Source of the DNA: Micromonospora_I sp040659735
Lineage (GTDB): Bacteria; Actinomycetota; Actinomycetes; Mycobacteriales; Micromonosporaceae
Direction of reading: 5' to 3'
DNA length: 64,000 nucleotides
NCBI RefSeq assembly: GCF_040659735.1
Contig: NZ_JBFANZ010000011.1
Coordinates: 79,569 to 143,568 of the forward strand
Position 1 is the stretch's first letter. Every line of letters begins with the position of its first letter. Position numbers and translations under genes: made by a program. The notes below the pieces were generated by a model. The model ran no database searches and was not told the DNA's origin. It was given only the letters and a program-made list of their open reading frames with translations. This document shows, piece by piece, positions 34,299 to 42,282 of this stretch.

Positions 34299-34808
34299 CT
34301 AGCTCCGCTTTCCTGTTGATTTGCTGGGTTTGGCGCGCGGAGTGCTGCGGTGCTCGTCGCCGAGGCCGGGTCTGTCAGTGGCGCGCGGCGGCCGGTTGGC
34401 CGGCACGGTCGGAGGCCTGGTGACCGTCGGCGCCGTCCTGGCGGCGGGCCCGGCCGTTCGGACCGTGGCCGGGTCGCGGAGCGGGGTGGGGGAGGGCACG
34501 CGTCGCTCCGCGACCTGACCCTGTTGGGGGCGGTTACCCGCCTCCGGCCACCCGGGGATCGGTAGCGGCGCGTCGGTGACGAGCCCGGCCAGAAGGAGGC
34601 CGAGCCATGCCATCAGGCTTGCGGCCATGCCCGTGCCGGCGAGCACGGCGAGACGACGGCGGCGGCCGGTCTTGTCGACGAAGACAGGATTCGTCCGTCC
34701 CGTCGGTCCGAGGCCACGACGGCGGCCGGTGCGGTCGACGAGGATCGGGGTCGTCCTGCCCGCCGCCGATGTCACCGTCTCCTGCGCTTCATCCCGCGTC
34801 TGCACCAT
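34299..34808 (-). CDS. Small membrane partner of the NodB-GT2 synthase, with a repeated DxTGRRR motif
   Basis: 169 residues from the ATG at 34808 (GAGAAAAGG just upstream). The cytoplasmic N-terminus contains a duplicated segment, TPILVDRTGRRRGLGPTGR and NPVFVDKTGRRRRLAV, then one span (AGTGMAASLMAWLGLLLAGLV) and a long Pro/Thr/Arg-rich extracytoplasmic tail. No known family recognised. Position three bases before the synthase suggests an accessory or regulatory subunit, perhaps binding an acidic ligand or nucleotide through the basic repeats (speculation). Confidence 0.72.
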   Translation of the reverse strand: MVQTRDEAQETVTSAAGRTTPILVDRTGRRRGLGPTGRTNPVFVDKTGRRRRLAVLAGTGMAASLMAWLGLLLAGLVTDAPLPIPGWPEAGNRPQQGQVAERRVPSPTPLRDPATVRTAGPAARTAPTVTRPPTVPANRPPRATDRPGLGDEHRSTPRAKPSKSTGKRS

Positions 34809-35208
34809 CTTGCCTTTTCTCTCCGTGCGGTTATCGATCCCGCTGGTCCATTCGTCCCGCGGCGTCGGCATCAGACTCTGGCGAAATCTCACGGGGGACC
34901 CGGCAAATGGGCGACAGGTGCCCCGTCTGCGCGAGCGCTGCACCAGGCTAGGAGATGGTGGTGGTGCGCTCAAGGCAACGGGGCCGGCAGAAAATGGGAC
35001 TTATCTCAGCCCGTTATGGCGGCGGGTTGATGTAACGGAATGCGCGGCGGTGGCGCTGGGTGCGGGCGAAATCGCCGGATCGGCTACACCGAGGCGATTC
35101 GAGCATTCTAGGACGGCCGCTGTCGATGTGCAGCCCGGACGTGACGCTTCTGTTCCGATGCCGTCAATATCCGTTACCGGGACGCGCTGACCATGCGAGG
35201 CGCCTGGC
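34809..35208. other. Intergenic region with no recognised gene
   Basis: Contains the promoter of the synthase operon on the minus strand and, to the right, the start of a decayed region. No frame is convincing. Confidence 0.35.
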
Positions 35209-35389
35209 GTGAGGTCCACAATGCGCAGACCCGCCGCGCCGGGCGGTGATCCCGTGGGAGCGAACGGCACAGTCAAGATCGATGGAGCCGCCTTCGACGA
35301 CGGTATCGACAACGAGCCGCACGTGACCTGCGACTTCCACGTCGACTTCTTCAACTTCGATCAGAACGAGCGCGCGAACATCCCGACGC
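35209..35389 (+). pseudogene. Fragment of a secreted actinobacterial surface protein
   Basis: The frame MRRPAAPGGDPVGANGTVKIDGAAFDD...NEPHVTCDFHVDFFNFDQNE matches, from memory, a widespread exported actinobacterial family that reads NGTVKxDGxxFDxxPNNEPHVxCxFxxDFYGFD. The usual signal peptide is missing and the match stops abruptly at about 35375, where transposase sequence begins in another frame. It looks interrupted by the IS630 element below. Confidence 0.5.
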
Positions 35390-35548
35390 GGCGCCCACAA
35401 GTCCGTCCAAGCCCTCGAAGCCGACATCCGCGCCTGGATCGCCGACTGGAACGAACACCCGCGCCCGTTCCTATGGACCAAGACGGCCGAAGAGATCCTC
35501 GAATCCCTCGCCCGATATCTACGGCGAATTTCTGGCGCACGACACTAG
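35390..35548 (+). mobile_element. C-terminal remnant of an IS630-family transposase
   Basis: The plus-strand frame ending at 35548 reads GAHKSVQALEADIRAWIADW, then NEHPRPFLWTKTAEEILESLARY, which is the conserved end of IS630/Tc1-type transposases (HRSVxALEADIRxWIxxWNxxPRPFxWTKTAxEIL). About 52 of an expected roughly 350 residues remain; the DDE catalytic part and both element ends are absent. Its stop lies in a CTAG shared with the stop of the convergent TetR gene; CTAG is a typical IS630 target, but here it may be chance. Confidence 0.75.
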
Positions 35549-36129
35549 CGCAGGCGCGGCGACGCGGTGGCCCATGACGTGAAGGCGGTGTCGAGGGCGT
35601 CGACGAGGCGGGTGAACGTGGCGTCGACGGACTGCGGCAGGCCGAACCCGCCAGCGGTTTCCAGGGTGACGAAGCCGTGCAGGGCGGCCCGCAGCGACCG
35701 GATCGCGTCGACGGCATCAGCACCGGCGATCCCGTACGCGCGGAGAACTGCCGCGGCGACGCCGACAACGGCCTCACTGGCGGCGATGTGCTCGCCGTCG
35801 TCCGCTGAGGGAGCCCGCACGCTCGCGGCGTAGCGGCCGGGGCAGCGTTTGGCGTAGCTGCGGTAGGCGGCTGCGATGGCATGGAGTGCATCGCGGCCGG
35901 CGCGTCCCACCCCCGCCGCCGACATCGCCGCCGCCAGTTCCCGCACTCCCAGCAGCGCCAGGTCGCGCTGCAGCCCGTCGAGCCCGCGCACGTGCTTGTA
36001 CAGCCCGGGCAACGACACGCCGAGCCTTTGTGCGACGGCGGCGAGCGTCAACCGGTCGAGCCCGACCTCGTCCGCGACAGCGGCGGCTTCGGCAACGACG
36101 CGTTGGGGAGTCAGACCGGCACGGGGCAT
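35545..36129 (-). CDS. TetR family regulator (WHG-domain type)
   Basis: 194 residues. HTH at about 8-52 (TPQRVVAEAAAVADEVGLDRLTLAAVAQRLGVSLPGLYKHVRGLDGLQRDL), then a C-terminal domain with the LHGFVTLE motif typical of TetR proteins with the WHG domain. It lies 12 bp downstream of the membrane-protein gene and is probably autoregulated with it through the 27-bp palindrome at 36835. The 3' end touches the IS630 remnant but is intact. Confidence 0.92.
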   Translation of the reverse strand: MPRAGLTPQRVVAEAAAVADEVGLDRLTLAAVAQRLGVSLPGLYKHVRGLDGLQRDLALLGVRELAAAMSAAGVGRAGRDALHAIAAAYRSYAKRCPGRYAASVRAPSADDGEHIAASEAVVGVAAAVLRAYGIAGADAVDAIRSLRAALHGFVTLETAGGFGLPQSVDATFTRLVDALDTAFTSWATASPRLR

Positions 36130-36141
36130 CGGGGGACTCCT

Positions 36142-36819
36142 TCAGCGGCGGGCGCGGGCCAGGGAGAGTCCTGTCCCGGTCACCCACACGAGCAGCAGCG
36201 GGAGCGCGACGTACGCCACGGGCGTCAGCGCCGTGCTGACCAGGAGGTAGCCGACGCCGGCGCCGGTCAGCGCCACCGCGAGCACCGCGCCGACGTAGCC
36301 TAGCCAGCCGGGCAGGACCCGGGTGCGACGGGCCACGGCGACACCGGCGGCCGCCATCACCGCGAGCGCGAACATCTTTACGCCGTCGATCCGGTTGACC
36401 AGGTCGAACAGCAGGCCGGCCGCTCCGGTGCGGCCGGTGGGAACCGCCCACGCGGCGAGCGCCTGCCCGAGCGCGAACTGCGCCAGCGACAGCGCCGCCG
36501 CGCCGAGGCCTCCGGCGGCGGCCACTCGACCCCACCGTTGGGCGCGATTGCGGGCAGCGACGTCGGCCAGGGCCAGCGCGACCACTGCCAGGGCGAGTGC
36601 GGCCACGCCGTGCACCAGCAGTGACTGGGTCATCGCCATGCCTCGATGCCCCGCGTACGCGGCGGTCACGTCGGCGGCGGAAGCCGTCACGCCCACATCG
36701 GATGACCACACCGCCAGACCGGCTGTCCAGGCCACGCTGTAACCGGCTGCCGCCGTGGCGACCACCCCGGTCGCGCTCCGATAGCCGGCCGACGGACCGT
36801 ATCCGGCGTGTGTGGTCAT
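36142..36819 (-). CDS. Multi-span membrane protein (DUF4386-like)
   Basis: 225 residues from the ATG at 36819 with GGGGGAAG upstream; an ATG at 36834 would abut the operator. Six membrane spans, with TQSLLVHGVAALALAVVALALADVAAR and LLFDLVNRIDGVKMFALAVMAAAGVAV recalling DUF4386-type proteins. Function unknown. Operon partner and probable target of the TetR gene; such TetR-linked membrane proteins are often induced by small lipophilic compounds (inference). Confidence 0.78.
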   Translation of the reverse strand: MTTHAGYGPSAGYRSATGVVATAAAGYSVAWTAGLAVWSSDVGVTASAADVTAAYAGHRGMAMTQSLLVHGVAALALAVVALALADVAARNRAQRWGRVAAAGGLGAAALSLAQFALGQALAAWAVPTGRTGAAGLLFDLVNRIDGVKMFALAVMAAAGVAVARRTRVLPGWLGYVGAVLAVALTGAGVGYLLVSTALTPVAYVALPLLLVWVTGTGLSLARARR

Positions 36820-36834
36820 GGCTTCCCCCGACAT

Positions 36835-36861
36835 CTTCTAGTTAATGACATTAACTAGAAG
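36835..36861. promoter_or_regulatory. Perfect 27-bp palindromic operator
   Basis: Arms CTTCTAGTTAATG and CATTAACTAGAAG are exact complements around a single central A, directly before the membrane-protein/TetR operon. AT-rich in an otherwise very GC-rich genome; size and position are what a TetR dimer-of-dimers operator requires. Confidence 0.85.
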
Positions 36862-36906
36862 GCTAGGCTACGTAACCAGATTGGTCAAGACGTGCCGGGG
36901 AGACCA

Positions 36907-36937
36907 CGAAGGGCCAGCTCGATGAGCTGGCCCTTCG
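36907..36937 (-). terminator. Hairpin terminator downstream of the C39-like gene
   Basis: Perfect 14-bp stem CGAAGGGCCAGCTC / GAGCTGGCCCTTCG with a 3-nt loop. It insulates the TetR operon promoter from read-through. Confidence 0.85.
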
Positions 36938-36958
36938 TCGATCTGACGAGTATTACCG

Positions 36959-36987
36959 CCGGTGCCGGGTGCCATGGCTGGCACCGG
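36959..36987 (-). terminator. Second hairpin, directly after the C39-like gene
   Basis: 8-bp stem CCGGTGCC / GGCACCGG with a 13-nt loop, nine bases past the stop; tandem with the stronger hairpin at 36907. Confidence 0.5.
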
Positions 36988-36995
36988 TTCGGGGC

Positions 36996-37742
36996 TTAAG
37001 CGGAGTAGCCGCGCGAGGCCATCCAGCTGGCCATGTCGATCGTGCTCATCCAGTAGGTGGCCGGACCGACGCCGGACGGATCGGCGACCTGCACCTGCCG
37101 TCCCTCATCGCTGTAGCCGACGATGGTGACGTAGTGGCCACCCGGGAAGCTGCGCCAGAATCCGGCGTTGTCCGTCGCGCCGCCGGCGATGTTGGCGACG
37201 ACCGCGCGACCGTCGCTGAGCGCGTTGACGACGTCAGCCTGCAGCCGGTCCATCTCGGCCGGGGTCGCGCCCGGGCCCGGGATCGACTGCGTCCGGTAGG
37301 CGTCCTTGCCGATCACCTTGTTCATCACCCGGGTGATGTCCTCGGCGGAGTTGGTGCCGTTGACCGTGGTGCCCAGCTGCTGAGCCAGCTCATCCTGGCT
37401 CAGCGTGACGCCGTTGGAGGTCAGGGCGATGCGGGTCGCGGCAGGGCCGCAGTAGTAGAAGTTGGGCTGGTACTCGAAGTCGTACTTGCCGATCTTCTCC
37501 GACGGCGGCTTCGGCGCGGCCGCCTTCTTCTCGGCGTCCCCCCGGTGGTTACCGGTGGTGAACGCCATGTCCACGACGGCGGGGTTGGCGGCGGTGTGCG
37601 CCGTGGACGGTGCCGTGGTGAGGGTCAGCAGGCTGCCGCTGGTCGCGGCTACCGCGAGAACGGCGGCGGAAACCATGGCGGCCGGGTGAACGCGGCGGGG
37701 TGCGGCGTGGCGGAACAGCGTGCGGATACGTCGGATTTCCAC
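36996..37742 (-). CDS. Secreted C39-like papain-fold peptidase
   Basis: About 248 residues from the GTG at 37742 (GGAG 6 nt upstream, inside ATGGAG; the ATG at 37754 is an alternative). Signal peptide around HPAAMVSAAVLAVAATSGSLLTL; mature part with a Peptidase_C39_2-type catalytic set: Cys in FYYCGPAATRIAL, His in GGHYVTIVGY and Asp in VADPSG. No ABC transporter domain is fused, so it is a free exported enzyme rather than a bacteriocin-leader exporter. Substrate unknown. Confidence 0.85.
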   Translation of the reverse strand: MEIRRIRTLFRHAAPRRVHPAAMVSAAVLAVAATSGSLLTLTTAPSTAHTAANPAVVDMAFTTGNHRGDAEKKAAAPKPPSEKIGKYDFEYQPNFYYCGPAATRIALTSNGVTLSQDELAQQLGTTVNGTNSAEDITRVMNKVIGKDAYRTQSIPGPGATPAEMDRLQADVVNALSDGRAVVANIAGGATDNAGFWRSFPGGHYVTIVGYSDEGRQVQVADPSGVGPATYWMSTIDMASWMASRGYSA

Positions 37743-38663
37743 TGAAGGCTCCATTGCTGTACCGACTCGTGGTCGGCGTCCCAATCAATAACGGTGAACG
37801 GTCAGCCAGGCCGACGGTTGACGCGATGACGTCGAGCGGGAAAGAGCCACGGCGCGGTGCGCGTGCGCGCGCTGGACGAACCCGCAGGCTCCCGTCGTCG
37901 GATCCCCATCGGGCCAGACGTGCGGAGCGTTACGGATGAGCGTCGTGGTCTCGTTCGTGACCCGAGCGACGAAATGGCTACTCCACTGCGACAGCGTCTG
38001 CTGCTGTGGTGCGCGCTGAAAAGGACGCGCTCATGCGTCGCCGCAAGCGGCGGCGGCATGTCGTGAACAGTGGCGCCGGAAACAAGGTCCGGCTTCGTGA
38101 ACCCGCGTCAGGGCGTCGGCGTGGCTAGTGATCGAGCGTCACGAGCCCGCTGCGTACGAGGCGTTCCGCGGGGGAAAGCGCGCTGCGGCGGGGGGATTGG
38201 GGGGATGTGCCACGGCACATTCGGCGCTGCACTTCTATGTGTCTCCTTCCGATACCGCCTACCGGGTTAGCTGACGGATTCGGGCGGGAAAGAACGCCCT
38301 ACCACAGGCCAAGGCCCGCGGATTCACCCCAGAGTTGCGATGGGTCCCCGGCTCGTGCAAGCACGACTAAGCGGGTCCGATCCGGGGTCATCTTGTGATG
38401 AGCAACGACCGGGTCGGACGAGCCGACACTACTGGTCCCGCTCCTCGGCTGCCCAGCCCTTCCCGACCTGCTGCGATGTACCACACTCGCGTTCGACGCA
38501 GGGCCGCCCGGGGCGTCCGGAACCGCACACCGGCGCCCGATCGTGACGGACGGTGGGTGCGAAACCGGAGTGGGCATTGCGGTGATCGCGCATTGCTGCG
38601 GCCGGCTGATTTCGCGTAGACGATTGCTACCCGTATTTCAGCCGTCAATAGCGGTGGGTCCTG
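37743..38663. other. 0.9-kb gene-poor interval
   Basis: Only short, overlapping open frames on both strands without coding bias; no tRNA, transposase or repeat recognised. It holds the promoter of the C39-like gene at its left end. Confidence 0.4.
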
Positions 38664-39083
38664 TTACGGGGTCGGCGACCGGCTGCCGCGCTCTATCGCT
38701 TCGAGCACACGTTTGAGCGTTTGCAGATCGTTTTCGACAAGTGCTGCGGCCGCTTCGAACTCGTGATCCGCCATATCCGGCGTCTGGAAGAACGTGAAGA
38801 TGACCTCGGAGCCGCTGCCGTTGGGGACGACGCGCACGGCGTTGACGACCGTGATTCCCGGCGCGGCGGTGACTCGATGATCAGCGACCCCGAAGGGGTT
38901 CGGCGCCACGAAGTCGATCTCCACCGGATCATCGACCGTCTCGACAACCCACTTTCCATCTGACGGCCGCACCGCCCGCGCGAACCCCGGCGCCCACTGG
39001 GGCAGATTGCGCGGTTCACGGATGAACTCGTAGGTGCTCTGCGGAGCGCGAGCGATCGAGACGGTCACTGTGCGCGATGGCAT
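38664..39083 (-). CDS. SRPBCC (START-like) family protein
   Basis: 139 residues from the ATG at 39083; a longer frame exists but its first 30 residues look non-coding. TVTVSIARAPQSTYEFIREPRNLPQWAPGFARAV is the standard opening of a polyketide-cyclase/SRPBCC fold, ending in the long helix FEAAAALVENDLQTLKRVLEAIE that covers the ligand pocket. Ligand unknown; single gene. Confidence 0.85.
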   Translation of the reverse strand: MPSRTVTVSIARAPQSTYEFIREPRNLPQWAPGFARAVRPSDGKWVVETVDDPVEIDFVAPNPFGVADHRVTAAPGITVVNAVRVVPNGSGSEVIFTFFQTPDMADHEFEAAAALVENDLQTLKRVLEAIERGSRSPTP

Positions 39084-39276
39084 GACGGACACGGACGCAG
39101 TATCGCAGGCCGTAACGGTCGCCCGGAGCGGGACGCGGCCGCAAATTGACGACGGGTCTGAAGTCCCGCGCATGCCGGCGGGAGCGCTGAGGATCCACAG
39201 AGGTGTCCGTCATCGTCGATGTGGGTACTGGTGGCGTGCCATGCCACGTTCACCGTGCGCCCCAGGAGGTTCAGCG

Positions 39277-40314
39277 ATGGTCGAGGTTCTCGCGTCGCCC
39301 ACAGTAGACATCGGTGGAGCTGTCACCGACATGTGGCGCAGCGTTCTGCTCTTTCTCCCGAAAGCGATCGCGTTCCTCGCGATCCTGCTGGTCGGCTGGC
39401 TTCTTGCCCGAGCCCTGTACGCGGTCGTGGACAAGCTGCTGGAGCGCGTCGGCTTCGATCGGGCGGTGGAGCGTGGCGGCATCAAGGCCGTGCTCGCCCG
39501 GAGCAAGTACGACGCCTCGGACATCGTCGCGAAGCTCGTGTACTACGCGATCCTGCTCTTCGCTCTGCAACTGGCGTTCGGCATCTGGGGACCCAACCCG
39601 GTCAGCGACCTGATCGAAGCCGTGGTGGCCTGGCTACCACGAGCGTTCGTCGCGATCCTGATCGTCGTGGTGGCCTCGGCGATCGCCAGGGCCGTCAAGG
39701 ACATCATCGCCACCGCCCTCGGCGGTCTGTCCTACGGGCGGCTGCTGGCGAACGTCGCCTCGGTGTTCATCCTCGGTCTCGGCGTGATCGCCGCGCTCAA
39801 CCAGGTCGGTATCGCCACGACGGTGACCACTCCGGTGTTGATCGCCGTGCTGGCCACCGTGGGTGGCATCCTGATCGTGGGGGTCGGCGGCGGGCTGGTG
39901 CGGCCGATGCAGGCCCGCTGGGAGGTGTGGCTGGAGCGGGCGGCGGCGGAGTCGTCGCGGGTCGCCGAGCACGCCAAGGCGTACGCCGACGAGCAGCGGG
40001 CCAACCAGCAGACGTGGGTGCCGAGTCAGCACGTGCCGACGGAGCCGCAGTCGTCGGCGTACCCGCAGGGGCAACCCTCGGCCCAGCCCGACGTGGCCGA
40101 CCCGGAAGCCACCCAGGTGCTGCGTCCCTCGACCGTCGCGCAGTCGCGGCAGGTGGGCGACCAGCCCGCCCAGCAGGCGTACGCGGATCCGCAATCGCCG
40201 GCGGACGCGCCGGGACAGCCGCCGACCGAGCCCGACACGGCGGATCCGGAAGCCACCCAGGTCCTGCGTCCGTCGAACACTCCGCAGACTCCGCGCGTGG
40301 GCGACCAGCCCTGA
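39277..40314 (+). CDS. Mechanosensitive-channel-like membrane protein with a repeated C-terminal tail
   Basis: 345 residues, AGGAGGT at 39264-39270. Four to five membrane spans (LPKAIAFLAILLVGWLLARALY, LVYYAILLFALQLAFGI, WLPRAFVAILIVVVASAIARAV, NVASVFILGLGVIAAL, TVTTPVLIAVLATVGGILIVGVGGGLV) of the conserved TM-helix/MscS-like type, without the MscS beta domain. The cytoplasmic tail contains two copies of D(V/T)ADPEATQVLRPS...(Q/R)VGDQP (around residues 269-295 and 319-345). The acidic EATQ motif resembles pThr sites read by FHA domains in actinobacteria. Single gene. Confidence 0.88.
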   Translation: MVEVLASPTVDIGGAVTDMWRSVLLFLPKAIAFLAILLVGWLLARALYAVVDKLLERVGFDRAVERGGIKAVLARSKYDASDIVAKLVYYAILLFALQLAFGIWGPNPVSDLIEAVVAWLPRAFVAILIVVVASAIARAVKDIIATALGGLSYGRLLANVASVFILGLGVIAALNQVGIATTVTTPVLIAVLATVGGILIVGVGGGLVRPMQARWEVWLERAAAESSRVAEHAKAYADEQRANQQTWVPSQHVPTEPQSSAYPQGQPSAQPDVADPEATQVLRPSTVAQSRQVGDQPAQQAYADPQSPADAPGQPPTEPDTADPEATQVLRPSNTPQTPRVGDQP

Positions 40315-40331
40315 CCGGCGACCCCGTCATT

Positions 40332-40364
40332 CGTCCCGCACCCCGTCCATCAGGGTGCGGGACG
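40332..40364. terminator. Bidirectional hairpin terminator (channel / M20 hydrolase)
   Basis: Perfect 12-bp stem CGTCCCGCACCC / GGGTGCGGGACG with a 9-nt loop between convergent genes. Confidence 0.85.
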
Positions 40365-40385
40365 AAACCGTGCTGGTGGTGGCGG

Positions 40386-42134
40386 CTATTCCAGCGGGGG
40401 CAGGTTCTCTGGCGGCAGCTCCGGCCCGAGATCGGGGGCGGTCTCGGTCGACACGATCCGCCGTGGTGGCCACTTGACACCCCGCGGCGGCCAGGTTTGC
40501 CGCGTCCGCTCCAGGAACCACCTCGGTGGCTCGTACAGCGGCAGTTGGTAGTTGTCGGGGAGCATGCTCTTCCACCTGATTTTCGCGGTGCGGCGGTCGA
40601 ACTCCTCGTTCATCTCCGCGACCATCTTCGGCTGGGTCAGCAGGTCGACGGTGGTGGCGGCGAGGTACTTCGCGGCCATCACCATGGCCACGTGACCGGC
40701 GTTGGCCGCAGCCGTGGCCGTGTGGTGCCACGAGTGGTTCTTGGTGCCGCCGGGCTGGTGCGCGGTGCCCATGGAGATCGTCGGCACCTGCCAGCTGATG
40801 TCGGCGACGTCGGTGGAGCCCCCGCCCATGAACACCGCCGCCGGTGGCCGCAACTCGCTGATCGTGTCGGCGAACCCGGTCTCCTTCGTCCCGTTGGACC
40901 GCTGCAGCGCCCTGCCGAACGCCTGGTCACCCGCCGAGAACTTCGGGGCCCCCACCTGCGTCATGTTGGCGTGCATCAGCTCCGCGCCGCGCTTGTTGCC
41001 GAGCATGTTCCACACGCCGGCCATCATCCGGTTTTCCATGCGGGTGCCCGTGGCCATGGCGGCCGCCTCGGCGCATTTGATGATCTTGTCCATCAGGATC
41101 TTGGCCCGGGTCGGGCTGCCTTCGCGGGCGAAGTACCAGATGCTCGAGAGCGTGGGAAAGACGTTCGGCGCCTGACCGGTCTGTCGCAGCGCGTAGTGGA
41201 CCCGGGCCGTAGGCGCCTGGTCGCTCTCCCGCAGGTATTCCGTCAGCATGGACATGGCCGACACCGCGTCCTGCGTTGGCCGGGTCGCCAGCGGTGAGCC
41301 ACCGTGACCATCCGTGCCGAGGAAGTGGAAGGCGAGGCTGTACATGGCGTTGCTCGAACCCCAGCTGGTGCTGTTACCGCTGGCCGGGTGCCAGTCGACG
41401 AAGGCGTCGAGGCCCTTGTAGACGCCGGCCTTGACGGCCACCGACTTACCCACCAGTTGCTCCTCGGCCGTGGAGCCGAAGAACTTGATGGTGCCGTCGA
41501 GGTTGCGGGCCTTCATGGCCGCGGCCGTGGCGGCCGCCGCGCCGGCCGCGGCGGCGCCGAGGGCGTTGTGTCCACAGCCGTGGCCGAACCCGTAGCTGGG
41601 GGCGTACGGATCATGGTTGTAGACCAGGGGGGAGTGCTGGGCGTTCCCTTTTTCCTGCGACAGCCCCGGCAGCGCGTCGTACTCTCCGCTGAAGCCGATC
41701 ACCGGTTTCCCGGTGCCGTTGCTGAACGTGGCGACGAAGGCGGTCGGCATGCCGCCCGCCCCCCACTCGATCGTGAAGCCGTTGGCCTGCAGGTACTGCG
41801 CTTCGGCCCATGACGAGTTCCACTCCGCGAGCGAAGGCTCCGCGAACTCCCAGATCCGGTCGTTCAACCCGACGATGCTCTCCGAGTGCCGGTCGATCCA
41901 CGCGACGGCGGCGTCCTTGGCCTGTGAGTCGACGGCGAGTTTCGCTGGCGGCTCGTAGTTGATGGGATCGGCCGGTTGTGTCCTGGGGTCGAGCGCGAGA
42001 TCGGACGCGGCAGCCATGGCCGGATCCGCCGTCAGGATCGGGGCGACGGCCATCGCGGCGCCGGCGGCGCCGAGAAGTCCCAGCATGTCGCGGCGGCTCA
42101 CGCCTGAAGGTTGGAGATGGTCGGTTTCACACAC
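40386..42134 (-). CDS. Tat-exported M20 amidohydrolase (AbgB-like)
   Basis: 582 residues from the GTG at 42134 (GAGGAG upstream). Twin-arginine signal VSRRDMLGLLGAAGAAMAVAP, then an M20D metallopeptidase: GFSGEYDALPG, GFGHGCGHNALGAAAAGAAAA, FGSTAEEQLVGK and the lid with WGSSNAMYSLAFHFLGTDGHGG. These match aminobenzoyl-glutamate hydrolase subunit B and related acyl-amino-acid or peptide amidohydrolases, which are normally cytosolic; export is unusual. A long Pro-rich C-terminal tail (PPRGVKWPPRR...PENLPPLE) is extra. Substrate unknown, probably an N-acyl amino acid or dipeptide outside the cell. Confidence 0.9.
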   Translation of the reverse strand: MCETDHLQPSGVSRRDMLGLLGAAGAAMAVAPILTADPAMAAASDLALDPRTQPADPINYEPPAKLAVDSQAKDAAVAWIDRHSESIVGLNDRIWEFAEPSLAEWNSSWAEAQYLQANGFTIEWGAGGMPTAFVATFSNGTGKPVIGFSGEYDALPGLSQEKGNAQHSPLVYNHDPYAPSYGFGHGCGHNALGAAAAGAAAATAAAMKARNLDGTIKFFGSTAEEQLVGKSVAVKAGVYKGLDAFVDWHPASGNSTSWGSSNAMYSLAFHFLGTDGHGGSPLATRPTQDAVSAMSMLTEYLRESDQAPTARVHYALRQTGQAPNVFPTLSSIWYFAREGSPTRAKILMDKIIKCAEAAAMATGTRMENRMMAGVWNMLGNKRGAELMHANMTQVGAPKFSAGDQAFGRALQRSNGTKETGFADTISELRPPAAVFMGGGSTDVADISWQVPTISMGTAHQPGGTKNHSWHHTATAAANAGHVAMVMAAKYLAATTVDLLTQPKMVAEMNEEFDRRTAKIRWKSMLPDNYQLPLYEPPRWFLERTRQTWPPRGVKWPPRRIVSTETAPDLGPELPPENLPPLE

Positions 42135-42282
42135 GGGCGACTCTCCTCGACTAGGGGTGATCGGCCGGCGGAAAACGGCGGACGACCGGGGTGTCACGAA
42201 GAGGAAGTGAGCGTGGAGGGACCTGGCCAGCATTCGGCCGGGATGCCGAGAACCTGCAGGTCAGGGCGCGTCTGGCCATTCC

